Source: Spirochaetota bacterium (GTDB lineage: Bacteria; Spirochaetota; Spirochaetia; Treponematales; Treponemataceae). Taken from it: a stretch of 64,000 bases of DNA. A program made the translations under genes and the position numbers. How positions within the stretch are numbered: the first letter of the stretch is position 1; every line of letters starts with the position of its first letter. Below the pieces are notes generated by a model. The model saw nothing but the letters and a program-made list of their open reading frames with translations. It was not told where the DNA came from and made no database searches. Location: positions 419,398-483,397 of the forward strand of contig JAEWSQ010000007.1 of the NCBI GenBank assembly GCA_023398165.1, given 5' to 3'. Of the stretch, positions 35,515-44,229 are shown in pieces.

Positions 35515-36147
35515 GTGGCCGCTGGTAAAACAATAGGAAAAACAATTGTATTGCTTTTTTTGGTAATAATTCTAATATTGATTGCTCTAGTCTGGTTCGA
35601 TTATCTTGGTGTAATTCAGGCAAAACGTTTTTTTGCACCGGTATATAAACTTTTCGGTCTGCAGACACAAACCTCATTTTCTGTAAGTTCGGTTGAATCC
35701 GTTCCCCTTATTAACTTGGATGATGAACGCCTCTCAAAAAGACTTGAGTCTCTCGATCTGCGCACTCAGGAACTTGACAAGCGCGAGGAAACTATAGCCC
35801 AGAAAGAGAAAGAAAACCTCCAAATATCCCAGGAACTGGAAGATTTACGAATTTCTCAGGAAGAACGGGAAAAAACATTCAACAATACTGTGAAAAAGTA
35901 CGATGATAGAGAGGTAAACATCGTACAAAATGCACGGAATCTGACAGGAATGCCGCCTAAGAATGCTGTTGATATTCTTCTTGCCATGGATGATCAGGAT
36001 ATGATCGATGTACTGCGCAAGGTTGAGGAAATTGCAGCAGCAGAAGGCACCAGCTCCATTGTTTCGTATTGGCTTTCTTTAATGCCCTCTGAGCGTGTTG
36101 CCCAGATACAGCGTAAGATGACCAATAAGCCTGCTTCAATCCAGTAA
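35515..36147 (+). CDS. flbB: Periplasmic-flagellar collar protein FlbB
   Basis: This 210-residue protein belongs to the FlbB/MotE-like family. In spirochaetes FlbB is a base protein of the flagellar collar that helps recruit stators. One membrane helix covers about residues 10-30. A charged coiled coil follows (about 75-130, LDLRTQELDKREETIAQKEK). The C-terminal part LTGMPPKNAVDILLAMDDQD is the MgtE-intracellular-like fold seen in MotE. The start is GTG with AGGGAG eight bases upstream. It is the first gene of the flagellar cluster and precedes fliK by 40 bases. Confidence 0.85.
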   Translation: MAAGKTIGKTIVLLFLVIILILIALVWFDYLGVIQAKRFFAPVYKLFGLQTQTSFSVSSVESVPLINLDDERLSKRLESLDLRTQELDKREETIAQKEKENLQISQELEDLRISQEEREKTFNNTVKKYDDREVNIVQNARNLTGMPPKNAVDILLAMDDQDMIDVLRKVEEIAAAEGTSSIVSYWLSLMPSERVAQIQRKMTNKPASIQ

Positions 36148-36187
36148 GTATCCGCTTTTTGTAGCCGTTGTTTCGAGGAGGTTTGCC

Positions 36188-37564
36188 ATGCAGGCACTGA
36201 ACCTTCATCTTGAACAGGCGGTTGCCCAATCTCCGTCTTCAATCAATCTTCAAGGATCGAAGACTGTTTCTCAAGATGAATCTTCATTTCTTAAAGAGCT
36301 ACAATCTGCACAGAAAGCAGAAGATGCCCGGAAAGCTCAGGAAATGCCGAAACCCACGGATGGTAATCAAAAAATTGAATCTTCACAGACTCAAAAAACT
36401 GAATCAGCAGAGGAAGCAAAGACAGTAAGTGTCGAAAACCCTCCGGATACTAAGGATGCAAACGCTGTGGATAAAAGTATTCCCTCCGGGAAAGACAGCA
36501 CGGTATCTTCAGTAATCGCCTCTTCGGTACAGCCGGAAGAAATGCAGTTTTTTTCCAGGCATGTTATACAGACGCAGGAAGAGAGCGGCAGCGGGGAAAT
36601 CGGTGATGACTTTTTTTCTCTCACGTCTGAAGAACAGACTGTGGAGCTTACAAGCATACAGGAAGAGTATTTAAAACAGGATGCCTTAGTACAGGAATCT
36701 GATTTTATTTCACTGAATTTAGAAACTGAACCGGAAACAATAGCATTGGAAGCCTCAGATAAAAAGGATCTAAGGAAAAATTCTGTGCCGGATTCTTCAG
36801 AGGAAGATGCTCTTATACAGTCTCTGCTGCTCGGCCGTATTCCCGTTGAAAAAACACATGAGACAACAGCTGTATTTGAAGATAAGGACAATACAAAGAG
36901 TGACCCGGCCGAAAGGGAACTTATTGGTACATCTGAAGATTCAATAATATCAGTTATTGATGAGCGCACAGTTACAAAAGAAGCTGCAAGAGAAGGGAAG
37001 TTCGTCTCTTCGGTAAGTTATGACGGAAACGGCAATGCTCAAATGTCGCTGTCTCTTTCTAACCCGGATTCCATTCCCCTTCAGACCGGAAACGCCTTAA
37101 CAATGACTTCTTCTGAACGCTTTGAAGGCATGCTTTCACAAGAACTGCAGTCCAATGCAAAAGAGTTTGTAAAGACAGGTTCCGTTATTCTAAAAGATAA
37201 CAACAGCGGAACAATAAATTTAATTTTGCATCCAGAAGAGCTTGGAAATGTAAAGATAAAGCTCGAAGTTACCGACAAGGTAATTGCGGGTAAAATTATT
37301 GTTTCAAGCGAGGAGGCATTTAATGCTTTCAAAGCGAATCTTGATTCTTTGAGGCAGGCCTTTACTGACAGCGGATTTCAAGCAGGCGGTTTTGACTTAA
37401 GCTGGAACAGCGGGGGGCAAAGCGGCAGCGGGGAACAGGATAGAAATTTTAAAGGTTTGATCTATTCCGATGCACTGCCTGAAATAAATGATGATGAATA
37501 CGCAATGCAGCTTACGCGCGATGCGGTCATCTACGGTACATCAGTAATAAATATGATAGCATAA
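36188..37564 (+). CDS. fliK: Flagellar hook-length control protein FliK
   Basis: This 458-residue exported ruler protein sets hook length and triggers the switch in export specificity through FlhB. The N-terminal three quarters are low-complexity, rich in Ser, Glu, Lys and Gln, as usual for FliK. The conserved C-terminal Flg_hook domain (about 330-420) is visible as GTINLILHPEELGNVKIKLE followed by SLRQAFTDSGF. A GAGGAGG lies just before the start. It sits between flbB and flgD, the position of Tap1/FliK in treponemes. Confidence 0.88.
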   Translation: MQALNLHLEQAVAQSPSSINLQGSKTVSQDESSFLKELQSAQKAEDARKAQEMPKPTDGNQKIESSQTQKTESAEEAKTVSVENPPDTKDANAVDKSIPSGKDSTVSSVIASSVQPEEMQFFSRHVIQTQEESGSGEIGDDFFSLTSEEQTVELTSIQEEYLKQDALVQESDFISLNLETEPETIALEASDKKDLRKNSVPDSSEEDALIQSLLLGRIPVEKTHETTAVFEDKDNTKSDPAERELIGTSEDSIISVIDERTVTKEAAREGKFVSSVSYDGNGNAQMSLSLSNPDSIPLQTGNALTMTSSERFEGMLSQELQSNAKEFVKTGSVILKDNNSGTINLILHPEELGNVKIKLEVTDKVIAGKIIVSSEEAFNAFKANLDSLRQAFTDSGFQAGGFDLSWNSGGQSGSGEQDRNFKGLIYSDALPEINDDEYAMQLTRDAVIYGTSVINMIA

Positions 37565-37585
37565 AAGAGAAATAGGAGAATTACA

Positions 37586-38026
37586 ATGGAATTTAGCGCG
37601 ACAATGAGTGCAACTGAACAGCTGAGCGCAAAAACTGCTGTTGACACATTTAACAAAACACTCGCTGTAAACGGACGTACTGCAAGTTCACAATTGGGCA
37701 AGGATGATTTTCTAAAACTGCTTTTGGCACAGCTTGCTAATCAGGATCCGACAAGTCCGATGGAAAACACCGAGTTCATTGCTCAAATGGCTCAATTCTC
37801 CTCGTTGGAGCAGATGACCAATATGAATACCGAATTTTCCAAACTTGCATCGATGCTTAATTCAACAGAGGCGGTAAATACCATCGGCAGGACTGTCGAA
37901 ATAGAAGACGGATCAATCTCGTTAAGCGGCGTTGTAGAAGGCGCTGTCATGGGGGTAAAACCGCAGGTACAAATAAACGGTATGCTTTACAGCATGGATT
38001 CCATTAAAAGAGTATTAGCTTACTAA
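37586..38026 (+). CDS. flgD: Flagellar hook-capping protein FlgD
   Basis: This 146-residue protein caps the growing hook and lets FlgE subunits assemble. The N-terminal export and hook-cap signature is clear: LGKDDFLKLLLAQLANQDPT followed by SPMENTEFIAQMAQFSSLEQ. The protein is shorter than E. coli FlgD (231) because it lacks the full C-terminal tudor/Fn3-like part, as in other spirochaetes. AGGAG lies upstream of the ATG. It lies between fliK and flgE. Confidence 0.95.
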   Translation: MEFSATMSATEQLSAKTAVDTFNKTLAVNGRTASSQLGKDDFLKLLLAQLANQDPTSPMENTEFIAQMAQFSSLEQMTNMNTEFSKLASMLNSTEAVNTIGRTVEIEDGSISLSGVVEGAVMGVKPQVQINGMLYSMDSIKRVLAY

Positions 38027-38041
38027 AAGAGGACTACACAT

Positions 38042-39433
38042 ATGATGAGATCACTTTATTCCGGCGTATCCGGAATGCAGAACCACCAGACAAGACTGGA
38101 CGTTATTGGAAATAACGTATCGAATGTTAACACAACGGGTTTCAAACGGGGCCGTGTAAACTTTCAGGATATGATATCTCAGCAGCTTTCCGGAGCCGCA
38201 AAACCGACTACAGAAATAGGAGGCGTTAATCCTAAAGAAGTTGGACTGGGTGTTATGACCGCTTCGATCGACACCATTTTTACACAGGGTAACCTGCAGT
38301 CAACCGGTGTTGCGACCGATGTTGCAATTCAGGGAAACGGCTTTTTCATTCTTAAAAACGGCGAGGAATCTTTTTATTCAAGGGCGGGAGCTTTCGGCCT
38401 CGATAACGAAGGAACACTCGTAAATCCTGCAAACGGTTTCCGTGTTCAGGGCTGGATGGCGGATGAGCTTAACGGGGAAATGATACTGAACACTGCAAGC
38501 AATCCTGAAGATCTTGTTATTCCTGTCGGTTCAAAAGATCCTGCAAAGGCGACAACCAACGTAAACTTTGCCTGCAACCTTAATAAAAACACTCCTGAAA
38601 TTCTCCAGGGTGCTTCTCCTGCCGATATTGCACGCGGCACCTGGGCTACCGAGTTTAAGATTTACGACAGTTTCGGCAATGAACATAATCTTGCAGTCTC
38701 TTTCGCCCGCGTTGTAGATAATCCCAATCAGTGGCAGGCTACCGTTCTCGTCGATCCCGATCAGGCCGATGCAACCCAAACACGGGTAGGACTGGGCACA
38801 ACAGACGGAACAGAAAATACCTTTCTCATAAATTTTGACAACACCGGTACCCTTCAGTCTGTAACAGATACCGCAGGCAATAATACAAATCCCGAAGGCC
38901 AGATTATTCTCCAGACTTCGTTCAATGTTGTCGGTGCTAATCCCGATGAAAACGGAAACCCTGCACGGCAAACACTCAATATAAATCTTGGAACAATCGG
39001 AAGCCAGAAGAACACAGTAACCCAGAGCGCTTCCCAGAGCTCTACAAAGGCTTTTTATCAGGACGGCTACACCATGGGCTATCTTGACAACTTCAAGATC
39101 GATTCAAGCGGAATCATTACCGGAGTATACTCAAACGGTACGAACCGCACTATCGGTCAGATAGCGCTTGCAACATTCACTAACCAGGGCGGTCTTGAAA
39201 AAGCAGGAGACAATACCTACGTAGAATCAAACAACTCAGGGCTTGCAAATATAGGAACATCGGGTATTGCAGGAAAAGGAAGCCTCCTGGCAGGAGCATT
39301 GGAAATGTCCAACGTGGATCTAACCGAGCAGATGACCGACATGATCGTTACACAGCGCGGCTTTCAGGCAAGCTCAAAGACAATACAGACTGCAGACACT
39401 CTTTTAGATACAGTCATGAGCCTCAAGCGGTAA
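38042..39433 (+). CDS. flgE: Flagellar hook protein FlgE with spirochaetal cross-link residues
   Basis: This 463-residue protein polymerises into the hook, the universal joint of the periplasmic flagellum. The N-terminal rod motif SGVSGMQNHQTRLDVIGNNV and the C-terminal MTDMIVTQRGFQASSKTIQT are the standard coiled-coil parts. Lys165 (PVGSK) and Cys178 (NVNFACNL) fall at exactly the numbers of the T. denticola residues that form the inter-subunit lysinoalanine cross-link, which stabilises spirochaetal hooks. The length matches T. denticola FlgE closely. A terminator follows 30 bases after the stop. Confidence 0.97.
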   Translation: MMRSLYSGVSGMQNHQTRLDVIGNNVSNVNTTGFKRGRVNFQDMISQQLSGAAKPTTEIGGVNPKEVGLGVMTASIDTIFTQGNLQSTGVATDVAIQGNGFFILKNGEESFYSRAGAFGLDNEGTLVNPANGFRVQGWMADELNGEMILNTASNPEDLVIPVGSKDPAKATTNVNFACNLNKNTPEILQGASPADIARGTWATEFKIYDSFGNEHNLAVSFARVVDNPNQWQATVLVDPDQADATQTRVGLGTTDGTENTFLINFDNTGTLQSVTDTAGNNTNPEGQIILQTSFNVVGANPDENGNPARQTLNINLGTIGSQKNTVTQSASQSSTKAFYQDGYTMGYLDNFKIDSSGIITGVYSNGTNRTIGQIALATFTNQGGLEKAGDNTYVESNNSGLANIGTSGIAGKGSLLAGALEMSNVDLTEQMTDMIVTQRGFQASSKTIQTADTLLDTVMSLKR

Positions 39434-39464
39434 CAATTCCCTCATCTTTCTAACATTGTAGAAT

Positions 39465-39513
39465 AAAACGGTCATTTTGACGTGAGGTTAAAATGACCGT
39501 TTTTTTTATGGGG
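39465..39513 (+). terminator. Strong intrinsic terminator after flgE
   Basis: AAAACGGTCATTTT pairs with AAAATGACCGTTTT across a short loop, followed by eight T residues. It divides the flagellar cluster into an upstream unit (flbB-fliK-flgD-flgE) and a downstream unit. Confidence 0.88.
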
Positions 39514-39545
39514 AAACAGAAAGGGCTCTATTATGTATATTTTGG

Positions 39546-39573
39546 TAAACCTGTAATTATTACCAGCCGATAC
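39546..39573 (+). promoter_or_regulatory. Sigma-28-like promoter upstream of flbD-motA-motB
   Basis: TAAA (39546-39549) and GCCGATAC (39566-39573) have a 16-base gap, against the known consensus TAAAGTTT-N11-GCCGATAA (15 bases between TAAA and GCC). It is downstream of the flgE terminator and about 80 bases before flbD. The window also encodes sigma-28 at 52975. Confidence 0.55.
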
Positions 39574-39655
39574 TAACGGTAGGGATTTATGGAAAAAACA
39601 TTTAAATCTTTCTAAACTACTTGACGGGCAATGAAATAGCATAGAAAATAGAAGG

Positions 39656-39853
39656 ATGATAGAAGTAATGCGCCTTGACGGTAAAACGTATTGGATTAAT
39701 CCGCATCAGATTGAGCGGATTGAAAAGAATCCCGATGTCACACTTGTAATGCTTTCGGGTCAAAAGCTTGTAATAAAGGACAGTCCCGAACAGATTATAC
39801 AAAAAATAATTACGTATAGAAAACAGATTGGTTCATTCGGAAACGAAGACTAA
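39656..39853 (+). CDS. flbD: Flagellar protein FlbD
   Basis: This 65-residue protein belongs to the small FlbD family found before motA in spirochaetes and some Firmicutes. Its role is not well defined; it is linked to flagellar function by position. The pattern IEVMRLDGKTYWINPHQIE followed by TLVMLSGQKLVIKDSPEQII is typical. The start is odd: AGAAGG runs straight into the ATG with no spacer. A second in-frame ATG at 39668 has a better distance, but the family start MIEV favours the first. Confidence 0.88.
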   Translation: MIEVMRLDGKTYWINPHQIERIEKNPDVTLVMLSGQKLVIKDSPEQIIQKIITYRKQIGSFGNED

Positions 39854-39866
39854 GGGAGGACTATAG

Positions 39867-40649
39867 ATGGATCTGGCGACGATAATTGGTTGGGTGGGTG
39901 GTGCAGCCGCTCTTGTCATGTCTGTTTTAACATCCGGCGGAACACTCGGAGGTATTTGGAATCTTCCTTCAATTATATTCGTTGTTGGAGGTTCTCTCTT
40001 TGCTCTTTTTATAGCAAATCCATTATCTTCCATGACAAAAGTTTTCGGAATAATCGGTAGAACGTTTAAGGTTCCCGATTTTAACGAAAAAGTTCTCGTG
40101 CAAAATATGGTTGCACTTTCGGAAAAGGCTAGACGTGAAGGTATTCTTGCATTGGAAGAAGGGCTTGAAGATCTCGATGATGAGTTCATGAAGACAGGAC
40201 TGCGTCTTGTAGTTGACGGTACCGACGGGGCTGTCATAAAGTCAATTTTGGAAAATGAATTAAATAGAATTGAGACGCGGCATCTGGACTGGATCAATAT
40301 TATTGTTTCATGGGCCGGTCTTGCTCCCGGTTACGGGATGATGGGTACCGTTATTGGACTCATTGGTATGTTGAATAACCTTGAAGATAAATCTTCTCTT
40401 GGTCCAAACATGGCAGTTGCTCTGGTTACAACCCTGTACGGATCAATGATGGCAAACTGGATTTTTGTCCCTATTGCAACAAAACTTGCAGGACACAACT
40501 CAAAAGAAATTGCGACAAAAGAGATGGTCATAGAAGGAGTTCTTTCAATTCAGGCTGGTGACAATCCGCGTATTTTGGCTATGAAACTGCTAACCTATCT
40601 GGATCCGAAATCGCGTAAAGCAATTGAAGCGGATGTTTTAAAGGATTAG
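39867..40649 (+). CDS. motA: Flagellar stator protein MotA
   Basis: This 260-residue inner-membrane stator subunit uses ion flow to drive the rotor. It has four membrane helices: two near the N-terminus (IIGWVGGAAALVMSVLTSGG) and two at about 150-205 (WAGLAPGYGMMGTVIGLIGM; LVTTLYGSMMANWIFVPIA). A large cytoplasmic loop with acidic and basic residues (about 60-140) contacts FliG. The gene follows flbD by 13 bases with GGGAGG upstream and precedes motB by three bases. Confidence 0.97.
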   Translation: MDLATIIGWVGGAAALVMSVLTSGGTLGGIWNLPSIIFVVGGSLFALFIANPLSSMTKVFGIIGRTFKVPDFNEKVLVQNMVALSEKARREGILALEEGLEDLDDEFMKTGLRLVVDGTDGAVIKSILENELNRIETRHLDWINIIVSWAGLAPGYGMMGTVIGLIGMLNNLEDKSSLGPNMAVALVTTLYGSMMANWIFVPIATKLAGHNSKEIATKEMVIEGVLSIQAGDNPRILAMKLLTYLDPKSRKAIEADVLKD

Positions 40650-40652
40650 TAC

Positions 40653-41363
40653 ATGGGAAAAAAAGAGCCTAAAAAAGCCTCGCAGGAGTGGCTGACGACC
40701 TACGGCGACATGATAACTCTAATGCTCTGTTTCTTCGTCATGCTTTATAATCCGACCGAGGTCGATGCCGTACAGATGGCAGCCCTCACCGCCTCCATTC
40801 AAGGCGATCCTACAGCCGGAGGTCAGTCCTTGGCATCAGGCCGTCTTGCAGATTTGGGAAATACCATAAACAGTCTGCCGTCGCTTGAAAAGGGAAAATC
40901 ACTGGGATTATCAGCAAAGAGAGCCGTAAGCCTTTTTGCACCCGATGTCAAATCGAATAAAATAACGCTGACGAGCGATGAACGCGGTCTTGTTATAACA
41001 CTTGCATCCGATTCTTTCTTTAAGGAAGGAAGCGCAGAATTAAATATAGAAGAGACGAGAGATACTCTTTTACGTATTTCCCAATTTTTATCTTCGCCGG
41101 AGCTGGCAGGGCGGAAATTCCGCATCGAGGGGCACACCGATAATAAGCCGATTAATCTTGAACAGTGGCCGAGCAATTGGGAACTTTCTGCAGCCCGCGC
41201 GGTAAATGTGCTTCACTATATTTCGGATTTCGGCGCCGATGAAAAACAGTTTTCGATCGGCGGTTATGCGGACACGCGTCCTAAGTATTCAAACGATACT
41301 GAAGAGGGAAGAGCGTACAACAGGCGTGTTGATATTATAATTCTGGACGAAGGTCATTTTTAA
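40653..41363 (+). CDS. motB: Flagellar stator protein MotB
   Basis: This 236-residue protein pairs with MotA and anchors the stator to peptidoglycan. The single helix starts WLTTYGDMITLMLCFFVML, with Asp19 in the position of the essential ion-binding aspartate. The C-terminal OmpA-like peptidoglycan-binding domain has FRIEGHTDNKPI and ends with YNRRVDIIIL. The N-terminus has the usual short basic cytoplasmic tail. It follows motA by three bases. Confidence 0.97.
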   Translation: MGKKEPKKASQEWLTTYGDMITLMLCFFVMLYNPTEVDAVQMAALTASIQGDPTAGGQSLASGRLADLGNTINSLPSLEKGKSLGLSAKRAVSLFAPDVKSNKITLTSDERGLVITLASDSFFKEGSAELNIEETRDTLLRISQFLSSPELAGRKFRIEGHTDNKPINLEQWPSNWELSAARAVNVLHYISDFGADEKQFSIGGYADTRPKYSNDTEEGRAYNRRVDIIILDEGHF

Positions 41364-41393
41364 TGATATTATATACTGCAAGGAAGGTTTTAC

Positions 41394-41945
41394 ATGGCTG
41401 ATGATGAAAATTTAAGTATGGAAGATGGTGAACTCGGCAGTTCAGCTCCAGAAAAAAAATCGAAAGGACTTGGCGCCTTACTTCCTACATTATTAAAGTG
41501 GATAGGTATTGCAGTAGGTGCGATTCTTCTCATTGTAACGGTGGTTGTTGTTACCATGAAGATTATGGGCTCGAATAATTCCGCCCAGTCTGCTATTCCC
41601 TCTTCTGCAGAATATGTCGGCAAGCGCGAGGTGCTCTCATGGTACAGTTCAATTGGGTCCATCCGTACAAAAACAAGCGACACGCTGCCTGCAAGCGTTG
41701 TTGTAGAAGTCGTACTCGGCTACAAAGTCGATGACAAGGCAACATCAACAGAAATAACTTCCAGACAGATTGAAATAAAAGACTTCTTACGCCGTTTCTT
41801 TACCGAAAAAACAGTTTCCGAGCTCCGGCCTCAAAATGAGGATAAACTGCGTATAGAAATCAGGAATTCAATAAATGATGATATTTTAAGTACGTCTAAA
41901 ATTAAGGATGTACGCTTTTTATCACTCGAAGTAGTGGAACAATAA
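41394..41945 (+). CDS. fliL: Flagellar basal-body-associated protein FliL
   Basis: This 183-residue inner-membrane protein supports stator function around the motor. A single membrane helix occupies about residues 35-58 (WIGIAVGAILLIVTVVVV), preceded by an acidic N-terminal tail. The periplasmic part contains the family pattern EITSRQIEIKDFLRRFFTEK and ends with DVRFLSLEVVEQ. It lies between motB and fliM. In spirochaetes FliL forms rings around stators; this role is taken from the family. Confidence 0.93.
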   Translation: MADDENLSMEDGELGSSAPEKKSKGLGALLPTLLKWIGIAVGAILLIVTVVVVTMKIMGSNNSAQSAIPSSAEYVGKREVLSWYSSIGSIRTKTSDTLPASVVVEVVLGYKVDDKATSTEITSRQIEIKDFLRRFFTEKTVSELRPQNEDKLRIEIRNSINDDILSTSKIKDVRFLSLEVVEQ

Positions 41946-41982
41946 AGTATTGTAACGTGTTATACAGCAAGGGGATAATGGC

Positions 41983-43017
41983 ATGAACGAAGTTCTGTCG
42001 CAAGACGAGATAGATCAGCTGCTTATGGCAATAAGTTCCGGTGACACTGAAACCGAGGATTTTAAGCCTGTTAACGACACCCGTAAGATAAAGATTTACG
42101 ATTTCAAGCGTCCTGATAAATTCTCAAAGGAACAGATTCGTACTGTTTCTATTATGCATGAAACATTTGCACGTTTAACGACAACAAGCCTTTCAGCTCA
42201 GCTGCGCAGTCTTGTTCATGTTCACGTCGCTTCGGTTGATCAGCTGACCTATGAGGAATTTATCCGTTCAATTCCGACACCGACGACACTTGCTGTTATT
42301 AATATGGATCCTTTAAAAGGAAATGCCATTCTTGAAATAGATCCTGCGATTACCTTTTCAATGATAGACAGACTCTTCGGCGGAACCGGACAGGGCACAA
42401 AGGTTCAGCGCGACTTAACTGATATTGAACAGTCCGTAATGGAAGGAATCATTGTCAGAATTCTTGCGAATATGAGGGAAGCGTGGACGCAGGTAATAGA
42501 TTTACGGCCGCGTCTGGGGCAGATAGAAACAAACCCCCAGTTTGCACAGATTGTTCCCCCGTCGGAAATGGTTGTCCTCGTAACCCTTGAGACGAAAGTC
42601 GGCGATGAGGAAGGCATGATGAACTTCTGTATTCCGTATATTACGATCGAGCCGATTATTTCCAAATTGTCGTCGCAGTTCTGGTTTTCTTCTGTCAGAA
42701 GAAGTTCCACAACGCAGTATCTGGGTGTATTGAAAGAAAAACTTTCCCTCGTGGATATGGATGTTGTCGCAGAAATAGGCTCAATAAATTTGCCGATTAG
42801 AGACGTTTTAAGTTTAAGAACGGGCGATATTGTCCGATTATCTAATGTGAGAGTAGGGGATCCGTTAACGCTGAGTGTGGGAAATAAGAAGAAATTTTTA
42901 TGCCAGCCGGGTGTAATCGGTAAAAAGATGGCTGTCCAGGTTATAGGTAAAATTAAACAGGCAGAAACGGAAGAATTTGAAGAATTATCAGTAGAAGGAG
43001 ATGAATCGTATGAGTGA
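41983..43017 (+). CDS. fliM: Flagellar switch protein FliM
   Basis: This 344-residue protein of the C-ring binds phosphorylated CheY and sets rotation direction. The CheY-binding N-terminal helix reads VLSQDEIDQLLMAIS. The middle domain has FARLTTTSLSAQLRSLVHVH and MIDRLFGGTGQG, and the C-terminal SpoA domain includes INLPIRDVLSLRTGDIVRL. The start has AAGGGG upstream. The next gene starts at 43010, inside its last codons, which suggests coupled synthesis of the two switch proteins. Confidence 0.97.
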   Translation: MNEVLSQDEIDQLLMAISSGDTETEDFKPVNDTRKIKIYDFKRPDKFSKEQIRTVSIMHETFARLTTTSLSAQLRSLVHVHVASVDQLTYEEFIRSIPTPTTLAVINMDPLKGNAILEIDPAITFSMIDRLFGGTGQGTKVQRDLTDIEQSVMEGIIVRILANMREAWTQVIDLRPRLGQIETNPQFAQIVPPSEMVVLVTLETKVGDEEGMMNFCIPYITIEPIISKLSSQFWFSSVRRSSTTQYLGVLKEKLSLVDMDVVAEIGSINLPIRDVLSLRTGDIVRLSNVRVGDPLTLSVGNKKKFLCQPGVIGKKMAVQVIGKIKQAETEEFEELSVEGDESYE

Positions 43018-44206
43018 TGGTGCCATTTCTCAGGATGAAATAGATGCATTGTTGTCCGGTGTTGATATGGGAGGCCTCGGCTCTTCCGGTTTTTCATCGT
43101 CGAAATCAAACGAAAAGCAGCTGAATACTGCCCCTCTGGCTGAATTCAGTTCTGACATCGCCTCAGTTTTAAAAGACAGCTTAACCACCATGACCGGAGC
43201 AAATTTTTCAGTAGGAACACCGGTTGTAGAACAGCTGAATAGAGATCAGCTCCTGCGGAAAATCCCTGAGATGGTAGTAGGTGTTACTGCAGATTTTTCA
43301 GAAGGTTTAACAGGCGATCATTTATTCCTTCTTGCTCCCGAATTTGCCCAGAAGCTGGCAGGTTTAATAAATAAAGAAGAAACTCCCGAACTCGACGATA
43401 TGGCTTTATCAGTCATATCAGAGATTGTGGGACAGCATTCAGGTTCCGAAATAACAAAGATAAGCCAAACCGGAAAATTCCCCGGTCTTGCAAGCAATCC
43501 TGCAGAAGCGGTACACGTTCCGAAGGCGATGGTCCGCTATCCTTCAAATAATTTTATTCTCATTTCATATCCGGTAACAACAGAAGGCGCTGTTTTTACC
43601 TTTTGGGAAGCCCTTGCCCGCGATGCCGCTTCTTCAATCATAAATGCATTAGGAGGAGCTTCCGATGAGGCTGAGATGCTGGGCGGTTTGTCTCCTGCAG
43701 AGATGCAGCAGATGTCCGGTATGGCAGGCGGTATGGGAAATATGAACGGCGGAATGCAGAATATGGGCATGCAGGGCATGAATATGGGAAGTATGCAGGG
43801 TATGGGTATGAATATGGGAAGTATGCAGCAGGCCATGGGAAATATGCAGGGTATGGGCATGCAGAACAATACGATGGGAATGAATGTACCCAATGTTCAA
43901 TCGCTTCAGTATCCGCACCTTCAGCAGGGTATAACAAGTATGGAACAGGGCAATATCGGTCTGATCATGGATGTTTACATGGAAATGACCGTAGAACTTG
44001 GCCGTACTAAAAAACAGATAAAAGAAATTCTCGGTATGGGTGAGGGTACGATTATTGAGCTCGATAAACTTGCCGGTGAACCTGTTGATATTCTGGTTAA
44101 TCATAAACCTATCGCAAAAGGCGAGGTTGTCGTTATCGATGAAAACTTTGGAGTTCGTGTTACGGAAATACTTTCTCCAATTGAAAGGGTGTCAGACTTG
44201 CGCTGA
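43010..44206 (+). CDS. fliY: Flagellar switch protein FliN/FliY with Met/Gly-rich linker
   Basis: This 398-residue protein is the FliY type of FliN: an N-terminal helix like that of FliM (AISQDEIDALLSGVDMG), a CheC-like middle domain (ELDDMALSVISEIVGQHSG), and a C-terminal SpoA domain (IELDKLAGEPVDILVNHKPI). Between them, about residues 225-300, lies a striking Met-Gly-Asn-Gln-rich stretch, part of it a 30-bp tandem repeat. I chose ATG 43010, nine bases after AGAAGGAG; an ATG at 43001 touches that site. It overlaps fliM by eight bases. Confidence 0.93.
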   Translation: MSDGAISQDEIDALLSGVDMGGLGSSGFSSSKSNEKQLNTAPLAEFSSDIASVLKDSLTTMTGANFSVGTPVVEQLNRDQLLRKIPEMVVGVTADFSEGLTGDHLFLLAPEFAQKLAGLINKEETPELDDMALSVISEIVGQHSGSEITKISQTGKFPGLASNPAEAVHVPKAMVRYPSNNFILISYPVTTEGAVFTFWEALARDAASSIINALGGASDEAEMLGGLSPAEMQQMSGMAGGMGNMNGGMQNMGMQGMNMGSMQGMGMNMGSMQQAMGNMQGMGMQNNTMGMNVPNVQSLQYPHLQQGITSMEQGNIGLIMDVYMEMTVELGRTKKQIKEILGMGEGTIIELDKLAGEPVDILVNHKPIAKGEVVVIDENFGVRVTEILSPIERVSDLR

Positions 44207-44229
44207 TATGTACCGGGTGGGGGGCTGCT

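Noticed and set aside
36391..36969. 192-codon minus-strand frame opposite fliK
   Set aside because: It is the complement of Ser/Glu-rich low-complexity coding sequence, with no start signal and no recognisable protein.
43537..44104. Several minus-strand frames rich in Pro, Ile, His and Tyr opposite fliY
   Set aside because: They mirror the Met/Gly-rich repeat of fliY and have no independent support.
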